The notes: generated by a model from the letters alone, not told the origin. A stretch of DNA of 12,250 bases from DAOVDI01 sp965373045 (GCA_965373045.1 CBDVEQ010000071.1:1-12250), one strand, 5' to 3'. Positions 1 through 6,326 are shown, counted from the stretch's first letter. Program-made: numbers and translations.

Positions 1-57
1 AACAACTTACAACAGAATGCACTATTTTTTGTCATGGCGAAGATGCGGCTCATCACC
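1..57. other. Intergenic edge with no recognised feature
   Basis: This is the sequence left of the long repeat module, cut by the window edge. I see no convincing coding frame, tRNA or strong hairpin in it. It lies downstream of the minus-strand respiratory operon. It does not resemble the hairpin module that accompanies module L in the two other composite elements of this window, so copy 1 of module L looks solitary as far as can be seen. Confidence 0.4.
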
Positions 58-261
58 ACTAACCTGTATTATTCACGAGTCGAGGAGAGGCCAAAGAAAA
101 ACAGTCTATAGAAGTCCTTAGATGTCTATAGAAGTCTAATGAAGTTAAAGAAGGCCAAGGGCAACTAGGCCCAAAGCAACTTAGCCCAAAGCTATTTTAA
201 TTGCTTTTCTCGCTGGTGTTAGCCTCACTTGAATCCTTGATCCCTCGAATCCTCGAACCCT
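58..261 (+). repeat. Long dispersed repeat module L, copy 1
   Basis: This 204-bp intergenic block recurs almost unchanged, inverted, at 6401-6605. By eye I count about seven substitutions and two small indels. It starts with the end motif ACTAACCTGTATTATTCACG and closes with short CTTGAATCCTTGA/CTCGAATCCTCGA-like reiterations. Inside are two TCTATAGA palindromes 20 bp apart (105-112 and 125-132) and two 15-bp tandem units (161-175 and 176-190). There is no open reading frame. The block ends 9 bp before the stop codon of the last gene of the respiratory operon, so it forms that operon's 3' flank. Copy 1 has an extra 8 bp near its right end relative to copy 2. Confidence 0.93.
161..190 (+). repeat. 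Tandem 15-bp repeat inside module L
   Basis: Two adjacent units, GCAACTAGGCCCAAA and GCAACTTAGCCCAAA, differ at two positions. A degenerate partial unit (AAGGCCAAGG) precedes them at 151-160. The same arrangement is kept in the inverted copy near 6472-6510, so the tandem structure belongs to the element and is older than its duplication. Confidence 0.8.
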
Positions 262-270
262 CTACATCAA

Positions 271-591
271 CTAATCAGTAATGTCTTTTTTTTTAATCTT
301 TTGAAAATAACCATATCCGAACAAACGGTCGACTTCAATGATCTTCAAGCGGAGAAAATAGATGGACACAAAAATCGCGATCCAGACCCATGCCAGGAAT
401 ACATAGAGGGCGATCTTATCTTTAATGTTTTTTTGGCCCGGCTTTGCAGCGTTCGTATCTTCGTTCAAGTCCTGTATTTCAGTCTCTGCGGGTTTGGCCT
501 GCTGGGCGTAGATGAACGAACAAAACAGAAGCAAAAAGCAACTTAATGCCAGAAGGACTAAAACAGCATTAAATTTGAAATCTGTTTTCAT
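271..591 (-). CDS. Small two-helix membrane protein, weakly CcmD-like, last gene of the respiratory operon
   Basis: This 106-residue protein has an N-terminal hydrophobic segment (about residues 9-29) ending in FIYAQQA, which could be a signal peptide or an anchor. A polar linker (30-58) follows, then a second membrane helix (about 61-80, containing YVFLAWVWIAIF) and a basic tail (81-106). There is no CxxCH heme motif and no conserved cysteine pair, so it is not the missing cytochrome c. The helix followed by RLKIIEVDRL looks faintly like the CcmD family of small heme-exporter or cytochrome-maturation proteins, but this rests on general pattern only. Its ATG overlaps the cytochrome b stop as ATGA (588-591), which points to translational coupling. 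A small accessory subunit of the Rieske/cytochrome b complex is equally possible. Confidence 0.75.
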   Translation of the reverse strand: MKTDFKFNAVLVLLALSCFLLLFCSFIYAQQAKPAETEIQDLNEDTNAAKPGQKNIKDKIALYVFLAWVWIAIFVSIYFLRLKIIEVDRLFGYGYFQKIKKKDITD

Positions 592-1652
592 AGCAGACTC
601 CAGACAGTCATAATAACGGCATAGAGAATAAACACATAAGCAGCGTAAGTAATGATCTTCCCTTTTTTTTCTGCAGGTTTATTATCGATCATTGGAAGGC
701 AGAAAAACAGGACTCCCATGAGGCCGATCAGAAGAACTGCAATGGTCTCGCCATGGATGAATAATATTTTTGCAGGAAAAATTTTCAATGTCTGAAAAAG
801 AAATAGAAAATACCATTCTGGCTTTACTCCCTCAGGAGCAGGCGCCATAAGATCAGCCGGAGAGCCTAGATGATGGGGAAACAACGCAGCTATTGTCAAC
901 AAGGAACCCAGGAGAAGAAGCCAGATAACAGCTTCGCGGTATATAAAATTCGGCCAGAAGGGAATGGACTTTACAGAAATATTCTTTTTCTCAATATCCA
1001 GTGGAAGGCTGCTTCCATGTTTTTGAATGAGATAAACATGCAGGGCAAGAAGCATTAAAATGAATATCGGTAGGACACAGATATGAAATGTGAAGAACCG
1101 GGTCAGTGTTTCTCCGGTTACATCCATTCCCCCGCGGAGAAATCTAGTGACCCATGCCCCCACTATGGGAATTGTCCGTGGAATATCAGTGCCGACTTTT
1201 GTTGCGGCAAGGGACAGCTCATCCCAGGGAAGAAGATAGCCTGTAAAGCCAAAGGCCAGAGATATAACGAGCAGGAGAACTCCGCTTATCCAGGTCATTT
1301 CTCGGGGATTTCTATAGGCTTTAGTGATCCATATACTGAGGAGATGGATAAATACTAGTGCGATCATAAAAGTCGCAGCCCAACTGTGAATCGAACGGAT
1401 GATCCATCCCAGAGGAACGTCATTGACAATATATGCCACACTCTCATTTGCCAGTTCTAAAGTCGGTTTATAATAAAAGGCCAACAGGATTCCGGTCAGG
1501 ATCTGGATGAAGAAAAAGACAAGAATAGAACTGCCGGTATAATACAAGATAGTATGCTTATGCTGGGGGATCTCCTTTTTGGTCATAAATGCGCTGATCT
1601 CATTAATCCCAAGGCGATCATCAAACCATTTCCGAATGTTCAATTTATTCAT
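588..1652 (-). CDS. Cytochrome b of a Rieske/cytochrome b (bc-type) complex, b6 and subunit IV parts fused
   Basis: This is the quinol-oxidising membrane subunit, carrying two b hemes. I chose the start at 1652 (MNKLNIRKW, 354 residues). It overlaps the Rieske stop by 8 bp and has AAGGGG just upstream, though that spacing is short. An alternative ATG at 1700 would add 16 residues, overlap the Rieske gene more deeply and has no visible ribosome binding site. Numbered from 1652, the heme ligands are H89 and H103 in helix B and H190 and H205 in helix D. The helix D pair has 14 residues between, the b6-type spacing rather than the mitochondrial 13. PEWY of the Qo site is at 278-281. Three further helices follow the first four, so the subunit IV part is present. 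The position of the b6 cysteine that binds heme ci is a tyrosine here. Confidence 0.95.
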   Translation of the reverse strand: MNKLNIRKWFDDRLGINEISAFMTKKEIPQHKHTILYYTGSSILVFFFIQILTGILLAFYYKPTLELANESVAYIVNDVPLGWIIRSIHSWAATFMIALVFIHLLSIWITKAYRNPREMTWISGVLLLVISLAFGFTGYLLPWDELSLAATKVGTDIPRTIPIVGAWVTRFLRGGMDVTGETLTRFFTFHICVLPIFILMLLALHVYLIQKHGSSLPLDIEKKNISVKSIPFWPNFIYREAVIWLLLLGSLLTIAALFPHHLGSPADLMAPAPEGVKPEWYFLFLFQTLKIFPAKILFIHGETIAVLLIGLMGVLFFCLPMIDNKPAEKKGKIITYAAYVFILYAVIMTVWSLL

Positions 1653-2097
1653 TCCCCTTATTTTTTGTGATGATGAAATGTTCCCCGTCGAGCGCAACAT
1701 TTAACTGTCTCAATGGAGTAGGGGGAGGGCCAGCGATATTGATGCCGTTTTCATCATACCAGCCGTCATGACAGGCACAGAAAAATTTTCTCTGATCAGG
1801 AAGATAACTAACATTGCAGTCAAGATGAGTGCATACAGCTACAAATGCTGTATAGCTTCGATCATCGTTCATTTTCAATAAGCCTGGTTTAGCTCCCCAG
1901 GAAAACGATTTTACAGTATTCGGCTCCATGTTTTCATAGTCGGACTTGAGAAGCAGGATCTCATCGGGTTCTTTATTGGGCAAAAAAACAAACTTTGCAA
2001 TGGGAGCTAAAAACGCCGCACCTATTGCAGTGATCCATCCGCCGATCATACTGTTCAGAAAGCGCCGGCGTGTAAATAAAGAATGTTTGATTTTCAT
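1645..2097 (-). CDS. Rieske [2Fe-2S] protein of the bc-type complex
   Basis: This is a 150-residue quinol-oxidising iron-sulfur subunit. The N-terminus has a twin-arginine motif (TRRRFLN, residues 9-15) followed by a hydrophobic helix (about 18-39), as expected for Tat-dependent insertion of a folded cluster domain. Cluster box 1 is CTHLDC (C89, H91, C94) and box 2 is CACHDGWYD (C107, C109, H110). C89, H91, C107 and H110 should bind the cluster, and C94-C109 should form the disulfide. The Pro loop follows as GPPPTPLR (123-130). The usual CHGS serine, which hydrogen-bonds to the cluster, is glycine here (G112), while the downstream tyrosine is kept (Y114). Loss of that serine lowers the redox potential in studied Rieske proteins, which would fit menaquinol. 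The gene overlaps sdhB as ATGA at its start. Confidence 0.96.
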   Translation of the reverse strand: MKIKHSLFTRRRFLNSMIGGWITAIGAAFLAPIAKFVFLPNKEPDEILLLKSDYENMEPNTVKSFSWGAKPGLLKMNDDRSYTAFVAVCTHLDCNVSYLPDQRKFFCACHDGWYDENGINIAGPPPTPLRQLNVALDGEHFIITKNKGNE

Positions 2098-2819
2098 GAT
2101 TTTCTTTTAAATAGATTTTTTGTTTTTTCAGCGATCAGTTTTTTCCTGAGTCCAATGATCCCATCTGCAGGTCTGACATCTTTGGGGCAGACCTCATTGC
2201 ATCTGAAAACTGTATCACATCCCCAGATACCTCCTGGGTTGTTGATCTTAGTCCAGAAAGCGGAATCCCGTCCATCTCTGGGATCCTTGACAAATCTATA
2301 GAGCTTTGCAAGAGCTGCCGGACCGATATATCTTTCATCTCTGGATACAGCAGGGCAGGCAGCATAACAGCATCCACACCAGAGACATGTTACAAACTGA
2401 AATATCTTATCCATCTGCTTTTCATCGATGCGAAAGCCTTTTTCAGGCAGTGGACCATTAGGCTGTAGAAATGGGTCGATGGACTCCATGGCTCTGTAAA
2501 ATGGATCCATATTCACAATGAGATCTTTTTGGATTTCCAGATTAGGCAAAGGTTCCACAACAATCTGATGAGAATTAAGGGATTTAACAGTAGTTTTGCA
2601 GGCCAATGTGATATTACCGTTGATGATCATAGCGCAGGCCCCGCACACAGCTTCCCTGCAGCTGTACCGGAAGGATAGTGAGGGATCTTGCTTATCCCGG
2701 ATTTCCATGATAGCTTCCAGGACGGAGTCCATTTTTTTAGGACGGCTGAAAAAATCCTGAAAATAGGGTTTTTCATCCTTGAGGGGATCAAATCTTAGAA
2801 TTTTAAAATGATAATCCAT
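2094..2819 (-). CDS. sdhB: Succinate dehydrogenase/fumarate reductase iron-sulfur subunit
   Basis: This 241-residue subunit carries electrons between the flavoprotein and the membrane quinone site. The N-terminal plant-type ferredoxin domain has C54, C59, C62 and C74 for [2Fe-2S] (YSCREAVCGAC...LAC). The C-terminal domain has CLWCGCCYAACP (C145, C148, C151, C155) and C201, C207 and C211 (CDTVFRCNEVCP). This is the normal set for one [4Fe-4S] and one [3Fe-4S] cluster. The cysteine at 150 is additional. Length is typical of SdhB/FrdB. The start lies 2 bp after the sdhA stop, and the end overlaps the Rieske gene. Sequence alone does not say whether the enzyme mainly oxidises succinate or reduces fumarate. 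Confidence 0.96.
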   Translation of the reverse strand: MDYHFKILRFDPLKDEKPYFQDFFSRPKKMDSVLEAIMEIRDKQDPSLSFRYSCREAVCGACAMIINGNITLACKTTVKSLNSHQIVVEPLPNLEIQKDLIVNMDPFYRAMESIDPFLQPNGPLPEKGFRIDEKQMDKIFQFVTCLWCGCCYAACPAVSRDERYIGPAALAKLYRFVKDPRDGRDSAFWTKINNPGGIWGCDTVFRCNEVCPKDVRPADGIIGLRKKLIAEKTKNLFKRKS

Positions 2820-2821
2820 TA

Positions 2822-4519
2822 TTAATATTTTCTTTCCACGGGTTTGTATTTCCCGATCTTGATATCTTTGAAACTGACCTTTGGTCCTTTATCCGACCAT
2901 TTGACAAGTGTATGTTTGAGCCAGGATGTGTCATCACGCTTCTGGAAGTCCAGGCGGTAATGAGAACCTCGTGTTTCCTCCCGTTTCAGGGCGCCTAAAA
3001 CAATAACTTCTGCAATGTCCAGCATGGAGTCGAACTCAGATATTGTGACAAATTCCTGGCAGTAGCGAAAACAATTGCCCGATATGAATGCTTTTTTGAA
3101 TTTTTCTCTCAATAATGCGATCTGTGACATTGCGTTTGCGAGATCAGCCTTGATACGAAAAACACCGGCCTTGATGCTCATTATATTTTTAAGTTGAAAA
3201 AGAAGGTCATAAACATTTTCTCCCGAATTCTTTCGCATCAGATCGTTGATTTTTTGCTCCCATTTTTTAGCTTCGGCGAGCATGATATTATCCCCAGCGA
3301 TTTTTCCTCCGCCGCCTTCAACAAAGTTGGAAGCGGATTCTCCGGATATCTTTCCGAAAACGACTGCCTCAAGAAGAGAATTTCCACCAAGACGGTTTGC
3401 TCCGTGAACACTGACACAAGCACATTCTCCGGCTGCAAAAAATCCTTTGACCGGTGAAGCGCCGGATGCGTCCACATCGATCCCTCCCATGGAATAGTGC
3501 TGTGCAGGTTGGATGGGGATCGGTTTCTCAACAGGATCCAATCCGGCAAAATAGATACAAATCTCCTGGATCCCAGGAAGTCTTTTTTCGATCTTTTCCC
3601 TACCAAGATGGCGCAGGTCTAGATGGACATATTTGTCTTCTATACCGTTTCCCTTGTCAATCTCGGTCTGAATAGCCCTGGCGATTATATCCCTTGGGGC
3701 TAGTTCCATGGAAGAGGGGGCATAGTCCTCCATGAACCGCCGGTCTTTGTTGTTTAGAAGATACCCTCCTTCACCTCTGGCCCCCTCTGTGATCACGATA
3801 TTTTTACCGAAAAGAGAAGTTGGGTGAAACTGGACAAATTCCATGTCCTTCAAAGGGATGCCGGCACGGTATGCCATGCCGATCCCGCTGCCGAGGTTGA
3901 TAAAGGCATTAGTAGAGCGCAGATAAACCCTTCCATAGCCGCCGGTCGCGAAGATCACAGCTTTGGCTTTGATTGAATACGTTTTTCCAGAGGCAATATC
4001 ATATATAACAATACCTATGCACTGCTCTTCATGTATGATCAGATTGGTGACCAAACATTCATTGTAGAAAACGATCCCCTTTTTGATACACTGTTCAAAA
4101 AGCGTATGCAGAAGGATCATGCCTGTTCGGTCTGCTGCATAGCAGGTCCTGGGAAATCCGGCGCCGCCAAATGGCCGCTGCGCAATGCTTCCGTCTGGGA
4201 AGCGGCTGAAAGGGGCTCCCAATCCCTCCAGTTCATAAAGAACCGGGATGGCTGCTTTACACATCATTTCAACAGCATCCTGGTCTGCAAGAAAATCACT
4301 TCCTTTGATGGTGTCGTAAGTGTGTTTTTCCCAGGAATCGTCTTTGCCGTCGGGATTATTTCCGAGGGCAGCATTGATCCCGCCCTGGGCTGCGACAGAA
4401 TGAGAGCGGAGAGGGTGAACTTTGGAGATAACAGCCACTTTCAGATCAGAAGAAATTTTTAAAGCGGCTGACAATCCTGCTAAACCACCCCCAATGATGA
4501 GGATGTCGTGACAATCCAT
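2822..4519 (-). CDS. sdhA: Succinate dehydrogenase/fumarate reductase flavoprotein subunit
   Basis: This is the catalytic 565-residue subunit interconverting succinate and fumarate with covalently bound FAD. The N-terminal dinucleotide fold is ILIIGGGLAGLSAAL (6-20). RSHSVAAQGGI follows, with H40 as the expected covalent FAD histidine. Substrate-site residues are visible in order: QFHPT (H232), the proton-relay arginine in GARGEGG (R248), HYSMGGI (H341) and HGANRLGGNSLLEA (R376). The C-terminal ETRGSHYRLDF (515-525) is also conserved in the family. It is somewhat shorter than the E. coli enzymes (588-602), mainly at the C-terminus. AGGA lies 8 bp before the ATG, which directly abuts the sdhC stop. 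It is called SdhA for simplicity; FrdA is an equal alternative. Confidence 0.97.
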   Translation of the reverse strand: MDCHDILIIGGGLAGLSAALKISSDLKVAVISKVHPLRSHSVAAQGGINAALGNNPDGKDDSWEKHTYDTIKGSDFLADQDAVEMMCKAAIPVLYELEGLGAPFSRFPDGSIAQRPFGGAGFPRTCYAADRTGMILLHTLFEQCIKKGIVFYNECLVTNLIIHEEQCIGIVIYDIASGKTYSIKAKAVIFATGGYGRVYLRSTNAFINLGSGIGMAYRAGIPLKDMEFVQFHPTSLFGKNIVITEGARGEGGYLLNNKDRRFMEDYAPSSMELAPRDIIARAIQTEIDKGNGIEDKYVHLDLRHLGREKIEKRLPGIQEICIYFAGLDPVEKPIPIQPAQHYSMGGIDVDASGASPVKGFFAAGECACVSVHGANRLGGNSLLEAVVFGKISGESASNFVEGGGGKIAGDNIMLAEAKKWEQKINDLMRKNSGENVYDLLFQLKNIMSIKAGVFRIKADLANAMSQIALLREKFKKAFISGNCFRYCQEFVTISEFDSMLDIAEVIVLGALKREETRGSHYRLDFQKRDDTSWLKHTLVKWSDKGPKVSFKDIKIGKYKPVERKY

Positions 4520-4828
4520 TTAGTAATTCCTGGTGAAATAAAGTATGAGGAGAGCAGTGGTAACAAACGTGGCAAATACGGTGAAAATCCAGAAAAGTAA
4601 TTTTTCCTTTCGAAGGCCCAGATCGATGATTATCGTTCTCAGACCGTAAAATGCATGATAGACACCGGAGATGATTAAAAGAGTATCAGTGAGAGGATTC
4701 GTGTGCAAGAGCAGAGCCCAATCCGGTTTTTGTGCTTTGGTCATAAGGAAGAAGGAAGTGAGAAACTTAATCACCAGGAGTATGATCAATAAAAGTCCGC
4801 TTATTCGATGAAATACCCATACAAACAT
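4520..4828 (-). CDS. sdhC: SdhC-type cytochrome b556 membrane anchor
   Basis: This 102-residue protein has three predicted membrane helices (about 2-28, 48-68 and 76-98). WVFHRISGLLL at the start matches the SdhC quinone-site pattern HRxSG (H7, R8, S10). GVYHAFYGLRTIIIDLG at 55-71 matches the SdhC heme motif, with H58 as likely heme b ligand. It is shorter than E. coli SdhC (about 129), mainly because the N-terminal cytoplasmic tail is missing. No SdhD partner is present: the operon goes straight to sdhA, and nothing codes for one upstream. It is the first gene of the operon, with AGGA 7 bp before the ATG and a good promoter just beyond. Confidence is high for the family and moderate for calling it SdhC rather than SdhD. 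Confidence 0.85.
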   Translation of the reverse strand: MFVWVFHRISGLLLIILLVIKFLTSFFLMTKAQKPDWALLLHTNPLTDTLLIISGVYHAFYGLRTIIIDLGLRKEKLLFWIFTVFATFVTTALLILYFTRNY

Positions 4829-4835
4829 ATGTAAT

Positions 4836-4873
4836 TCCTGAGAGTATTATAACAATTTGTTAAGGAATGTGAA
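4836..4873 (-). promoter_or_regulatory. Promoter and ribosome binding site of the sdh-Rieske-cytochrome b operon
   Basis: On the minus strand the -35 is TTCACA (4873-4868, five of six consensus bases), the spacer is 16 bp, and the -10 is TATAAT (4851-4846, perfect). TGT immediately upstream makes it an extended -10. Transcription would start near 4839, so the leader is very short and AGGA (4839-4836) sits at its 5' end. The promoter lies outside the repeat element that begins at 4943. I infer it drives all six genes down to 271. Confidence 0.65.
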
Positions 4874-5002
4874 GGATTTCTTGAATAATTCATAAAAATT
4901 GTTGGCAATTTTGCGATTAACATATAAAGTTATATACTTATATTAACCTGCTTTATTCACGAGTCGAGGTTGCCGTAGCTGCAAAGGAGTTGGTAGGATC
5001 AT

Positions 5003-5070
5003 AAGGATTCAAGGGGTCGAGGGTTCGAGTGAAAAGAGATAAGAGTTTAGTTTAAAGCACTTGAATCCTT
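5003..5070. repeat. Inverted repeat inside the degenerate module L
   Basis: AAGGATTCAAG at 5003-5013 is the exact reverse complement of CTTGAATCCTT at 5060-5070, so the two could form an 11-bp stem with a 46-nt loop. The same CTTGAATCCTTGA word occurs in module L copy 1. I cannot tell whether the stem works as RNA or is only a by-product of the repeats. Confidence 0.6.
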
Positions 5071-5128
5071 GACCCCTATGATTAATTAAAATTCGACTGG
5101 ATTATTCACGAGTCGATATGCACGGCGT

Positions 5129-5165
5129 GGCGCATAAAGCCGTATTCATATACTGCGAATGCGCC
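5129..5165. repeat. GC-rich inverted repeat within the composite element
   Basis: GGCGCAT (5129-5135) and ATGCGCC (5159-5165) are perfect 7-bp arms around a 23-nt loop. This patch is richer in GC than the rest of the intergenic sequence, and it links the internal end motif at 5096-5116 to module H. No coding frame is apparent. Confidence 0.55.
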
Positions 5166-5175
5166 GCAACAAAGC

Positions 5176-5284
5176 AGATCGGCTTGCCCGGAGGGTGAAA
5201 AGTGTCGGTACATAAAAAAGAATCTTCAAAGATTGTCTTATTGTTTAAATGTATCGACAATTTTCATGAATAATTCAGGCTGGT
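5176..5284 (-). repeat. Hairpin module H, reverse-oriented copy
   Basis: Reading the minus strand, this begins with the end motif (CCTGAATTATTCATGAAAAT). Next is stem arm TGTCGATACAT (5259-5249), a loop holding a small inner AATCT/AGATT hairpin, and the returning arm ATGTACCGACA (5213-5203, one G-T type mismatch). A T-rich tail, CTTTTCACCC, and GGGCAAGCCGATCT (5189-5176) close it. The flanks match the copy at 12133-12250, while the stem bases differ yet still pair. Its outer edge is directly next to the AGAGG ribosome binding site of the aldo/keto reductase. Confidence 0.8.
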
Positions 5285-5289
5285 AGAGG
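5285..5289 (+). promoter_or_regulatory. Ribosome binding site of the aldo/keto reductase
   Basis: AGAGG lies 5 nt before the ATG at 5295 and fixes that start. It begins immediately after the repeat element ends. I found no convincing sigma-70 promoter in the element: TCGACA at 5254-5259 resembles a -35, but no good -10 follows at the right distance. The promoter of this gene remains unlocated. Confidence 0.7.
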
Positions 5290-5294
5290 CAAAG

Positions 5295-6290
5295 ATGGAA
5301 TATAAATACTTAGGAAAAACAGGATTAAAAGTGTCCAGCTTGTGTTTTGGCACTATGTCCTTTGCTGGAGATGCCGATGAAAAGACTTCAGGGGAAATGT
5401 TCCACTACTGCCGCGAGCAGGGGATCAATTTTTTTGACAGCGCCAATGTTTACCAGGACGGAAAATCTGAAGAGGTTTTGGGCAAACTTATCCATGACTG
5501 CAGGCAGAAAATTGTAGTCACCAGCAAGGTGTACTTTCCCACAGGACAGGATGTCAATTCCGGTGGAGCATCAAGGAAACATATTCTTAATGCTGTCGAG
5601 GACAGCCTGAGGCGTCTAAAAACCGATTATATTGATATATATTATATTCACCGTTTTGATGACTGTACACCCCTGGAAGAAACAATATCAGTACTGGACG
5701 ACCTTATCCGACAGGGTAAGGTTCTGTATGCAGGTGCAAGTAATTTTTCCGCATGGCAGACGGTAAAAGCTCTGGGAATCTCTTCTTCATGCGCAAAACA
5801 TCGTTTTGAATGCATCCAGCCCATGTATAACCTTGTCAAAAGACAGGTTGAAGTGGAGATCCTGCCCATGGCGCTTTCAGAGGGATTAGGGGTCATTCCA
5901 TATTCTCCCCTGGGCGGAGGATTGTTGACAGGAAAATACGGAAATTCTAAAAATCCCGAGTCAGGTCGATTAATCGACAATAAAATGTATAAAATACGTT
6001 ATGGATCGGAATGGATGTTCGAGACAGCGGAACGTTTTTCAGCATTTGCAAGGGAAAATGGCTTTGACCCAGTTTCTCTGGCTGTCGCCTGGGTCGCTAC
6101 TCATCCGGCGGTCACAGCACCGATCATAGGGGCAAGGAATATCAGACAGCTGAAACCTTCCATAGAATCGGTTAAGATTGTTATGACGGAGGAGTTGAGG
6201 CAGGAAATCTCTTCTTTATCTCCCGAACCTTCTCCGGCCACGGATAGAAATGAAGAGGGGACAAAAATCAATTATGGTGTAAGGAAGTAA
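5295..6290 (+). CDS. Aldo/keto reductase, NADPH-dependent oxidoreductase family
   Basis: This is a 331-residue (beta/alpha)8-barrel oxidoreductase that reduces aldehydes or ketones with NAD(P)H in the cytoplasm; the substrate cannot be read from sequence. The catalytic tetrad is visible: D48 and Y53 in FFDSANVY, K78 in VVTSK, and H119 in YYIHR. The cofactor-loop signature SPLGGGLLTGKY (204-215) and the C-terminal GARNIRQL (279-286) fit the YajO/AKR11-like group of bacterial enzymes. Length is typical. It is a single-gene unit between two repeat elements. Its stop lies 5 bp before the next element, whose hairpin probably ends transcription. It is transcribed divergently from the respiratory operon, and nothing ties it functionally to either neighbour. 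Confidence 0.95.
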   Translation: MEYKYLGKTGLKVSSLCFGTMSFAGDADEKTSGEMFHYCREQGINFFDSANVYQDGKSEEVLGKLIHDCRQKIVVTSKVYFPTGQDVNSGGASRKHILNAVEDSLRRLKTDYIDIYYIHRFDDCTPLEETISVLDDLIRQGKVLYAGASNFSAWQTVKALGISSSCAKHRFECIQPMYNLVKRQVEVEILPMALSEGLGVIPYSPLGGGLLTGKYGNSKNPESGRLIDNKMYKIRYGSEWMFETAERFSAFARENGFDPVSLAVAWVATHPAVTAPIIGARNIRQLKPSIESVKIVMTEELRQEISSLSPEPSPATDRNEEGTKINYGVRK

Positions 6291-6326
6291 CCACATAGCC
6301 TGCTTTATTCATAAAAACTGCCGATA

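Larger units (their letters stand above)
4943..5284 (+). repeat. Composite repeat element between the respiratory operon and the aldo/keto reductase
   Basis: This is a 342-bp non-coding block with inward-facing end motifs: TTAACCTGCTTTATTCACGA at the left, and the reverse complement of CCAGCCTGAATTATTCATGA at the right. The left part is a degenerate module L: the same TTCACGAGTCGAGG head, then GATTCAAGGGGTCGAGGGTT and CACTTGAATCCTTGACCCC. The right part is module H in reverse. A further copy of the end motif lies inside at 5096-5116, so a 190-bp element (5096-5284) may be nested or joined here. The reverse complement of the block at 6296-6606 has the same module order. I see no clear target-site duplication. 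Confidence 0.75.

Noticed and set aside
1..270. CRISPR array, suggested by several short repeats.
   Set aside because: The repeats are adjacent tandem or degenerate units with no regular unique spacers, and no cas genes are present.
301..1358. Plus-strand reading frames over the cytochrome b and small protein region (for example 301-546, 870-1058 and 1083-1358).
   Set aside because: They are antisense to strongly supported genes, have low-quality protein sequence and no good ribosome binding sites.
1645..1700. Cytochrome b start at 1700, giving 370 residues.
   Set aside because: It would overlap the Rieske gene by 56 bp, has no Shine-Dalgarno, and adds a polar stretch not typical of the family. 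The ATG at 1652 gives the short overlap seen at the other junctions.
4031..4462. A 143-residue plus-strand frame inside sdhA.
   Set aside because: It lies fully antisense to a conserved part of the flavoprotein, and its translation resembles no family I know.
4943..5284. Insertion sequence with its own transposase.
   Set aside because: No open frame of useful length lies within the element. At most it is a non-autonomous element.
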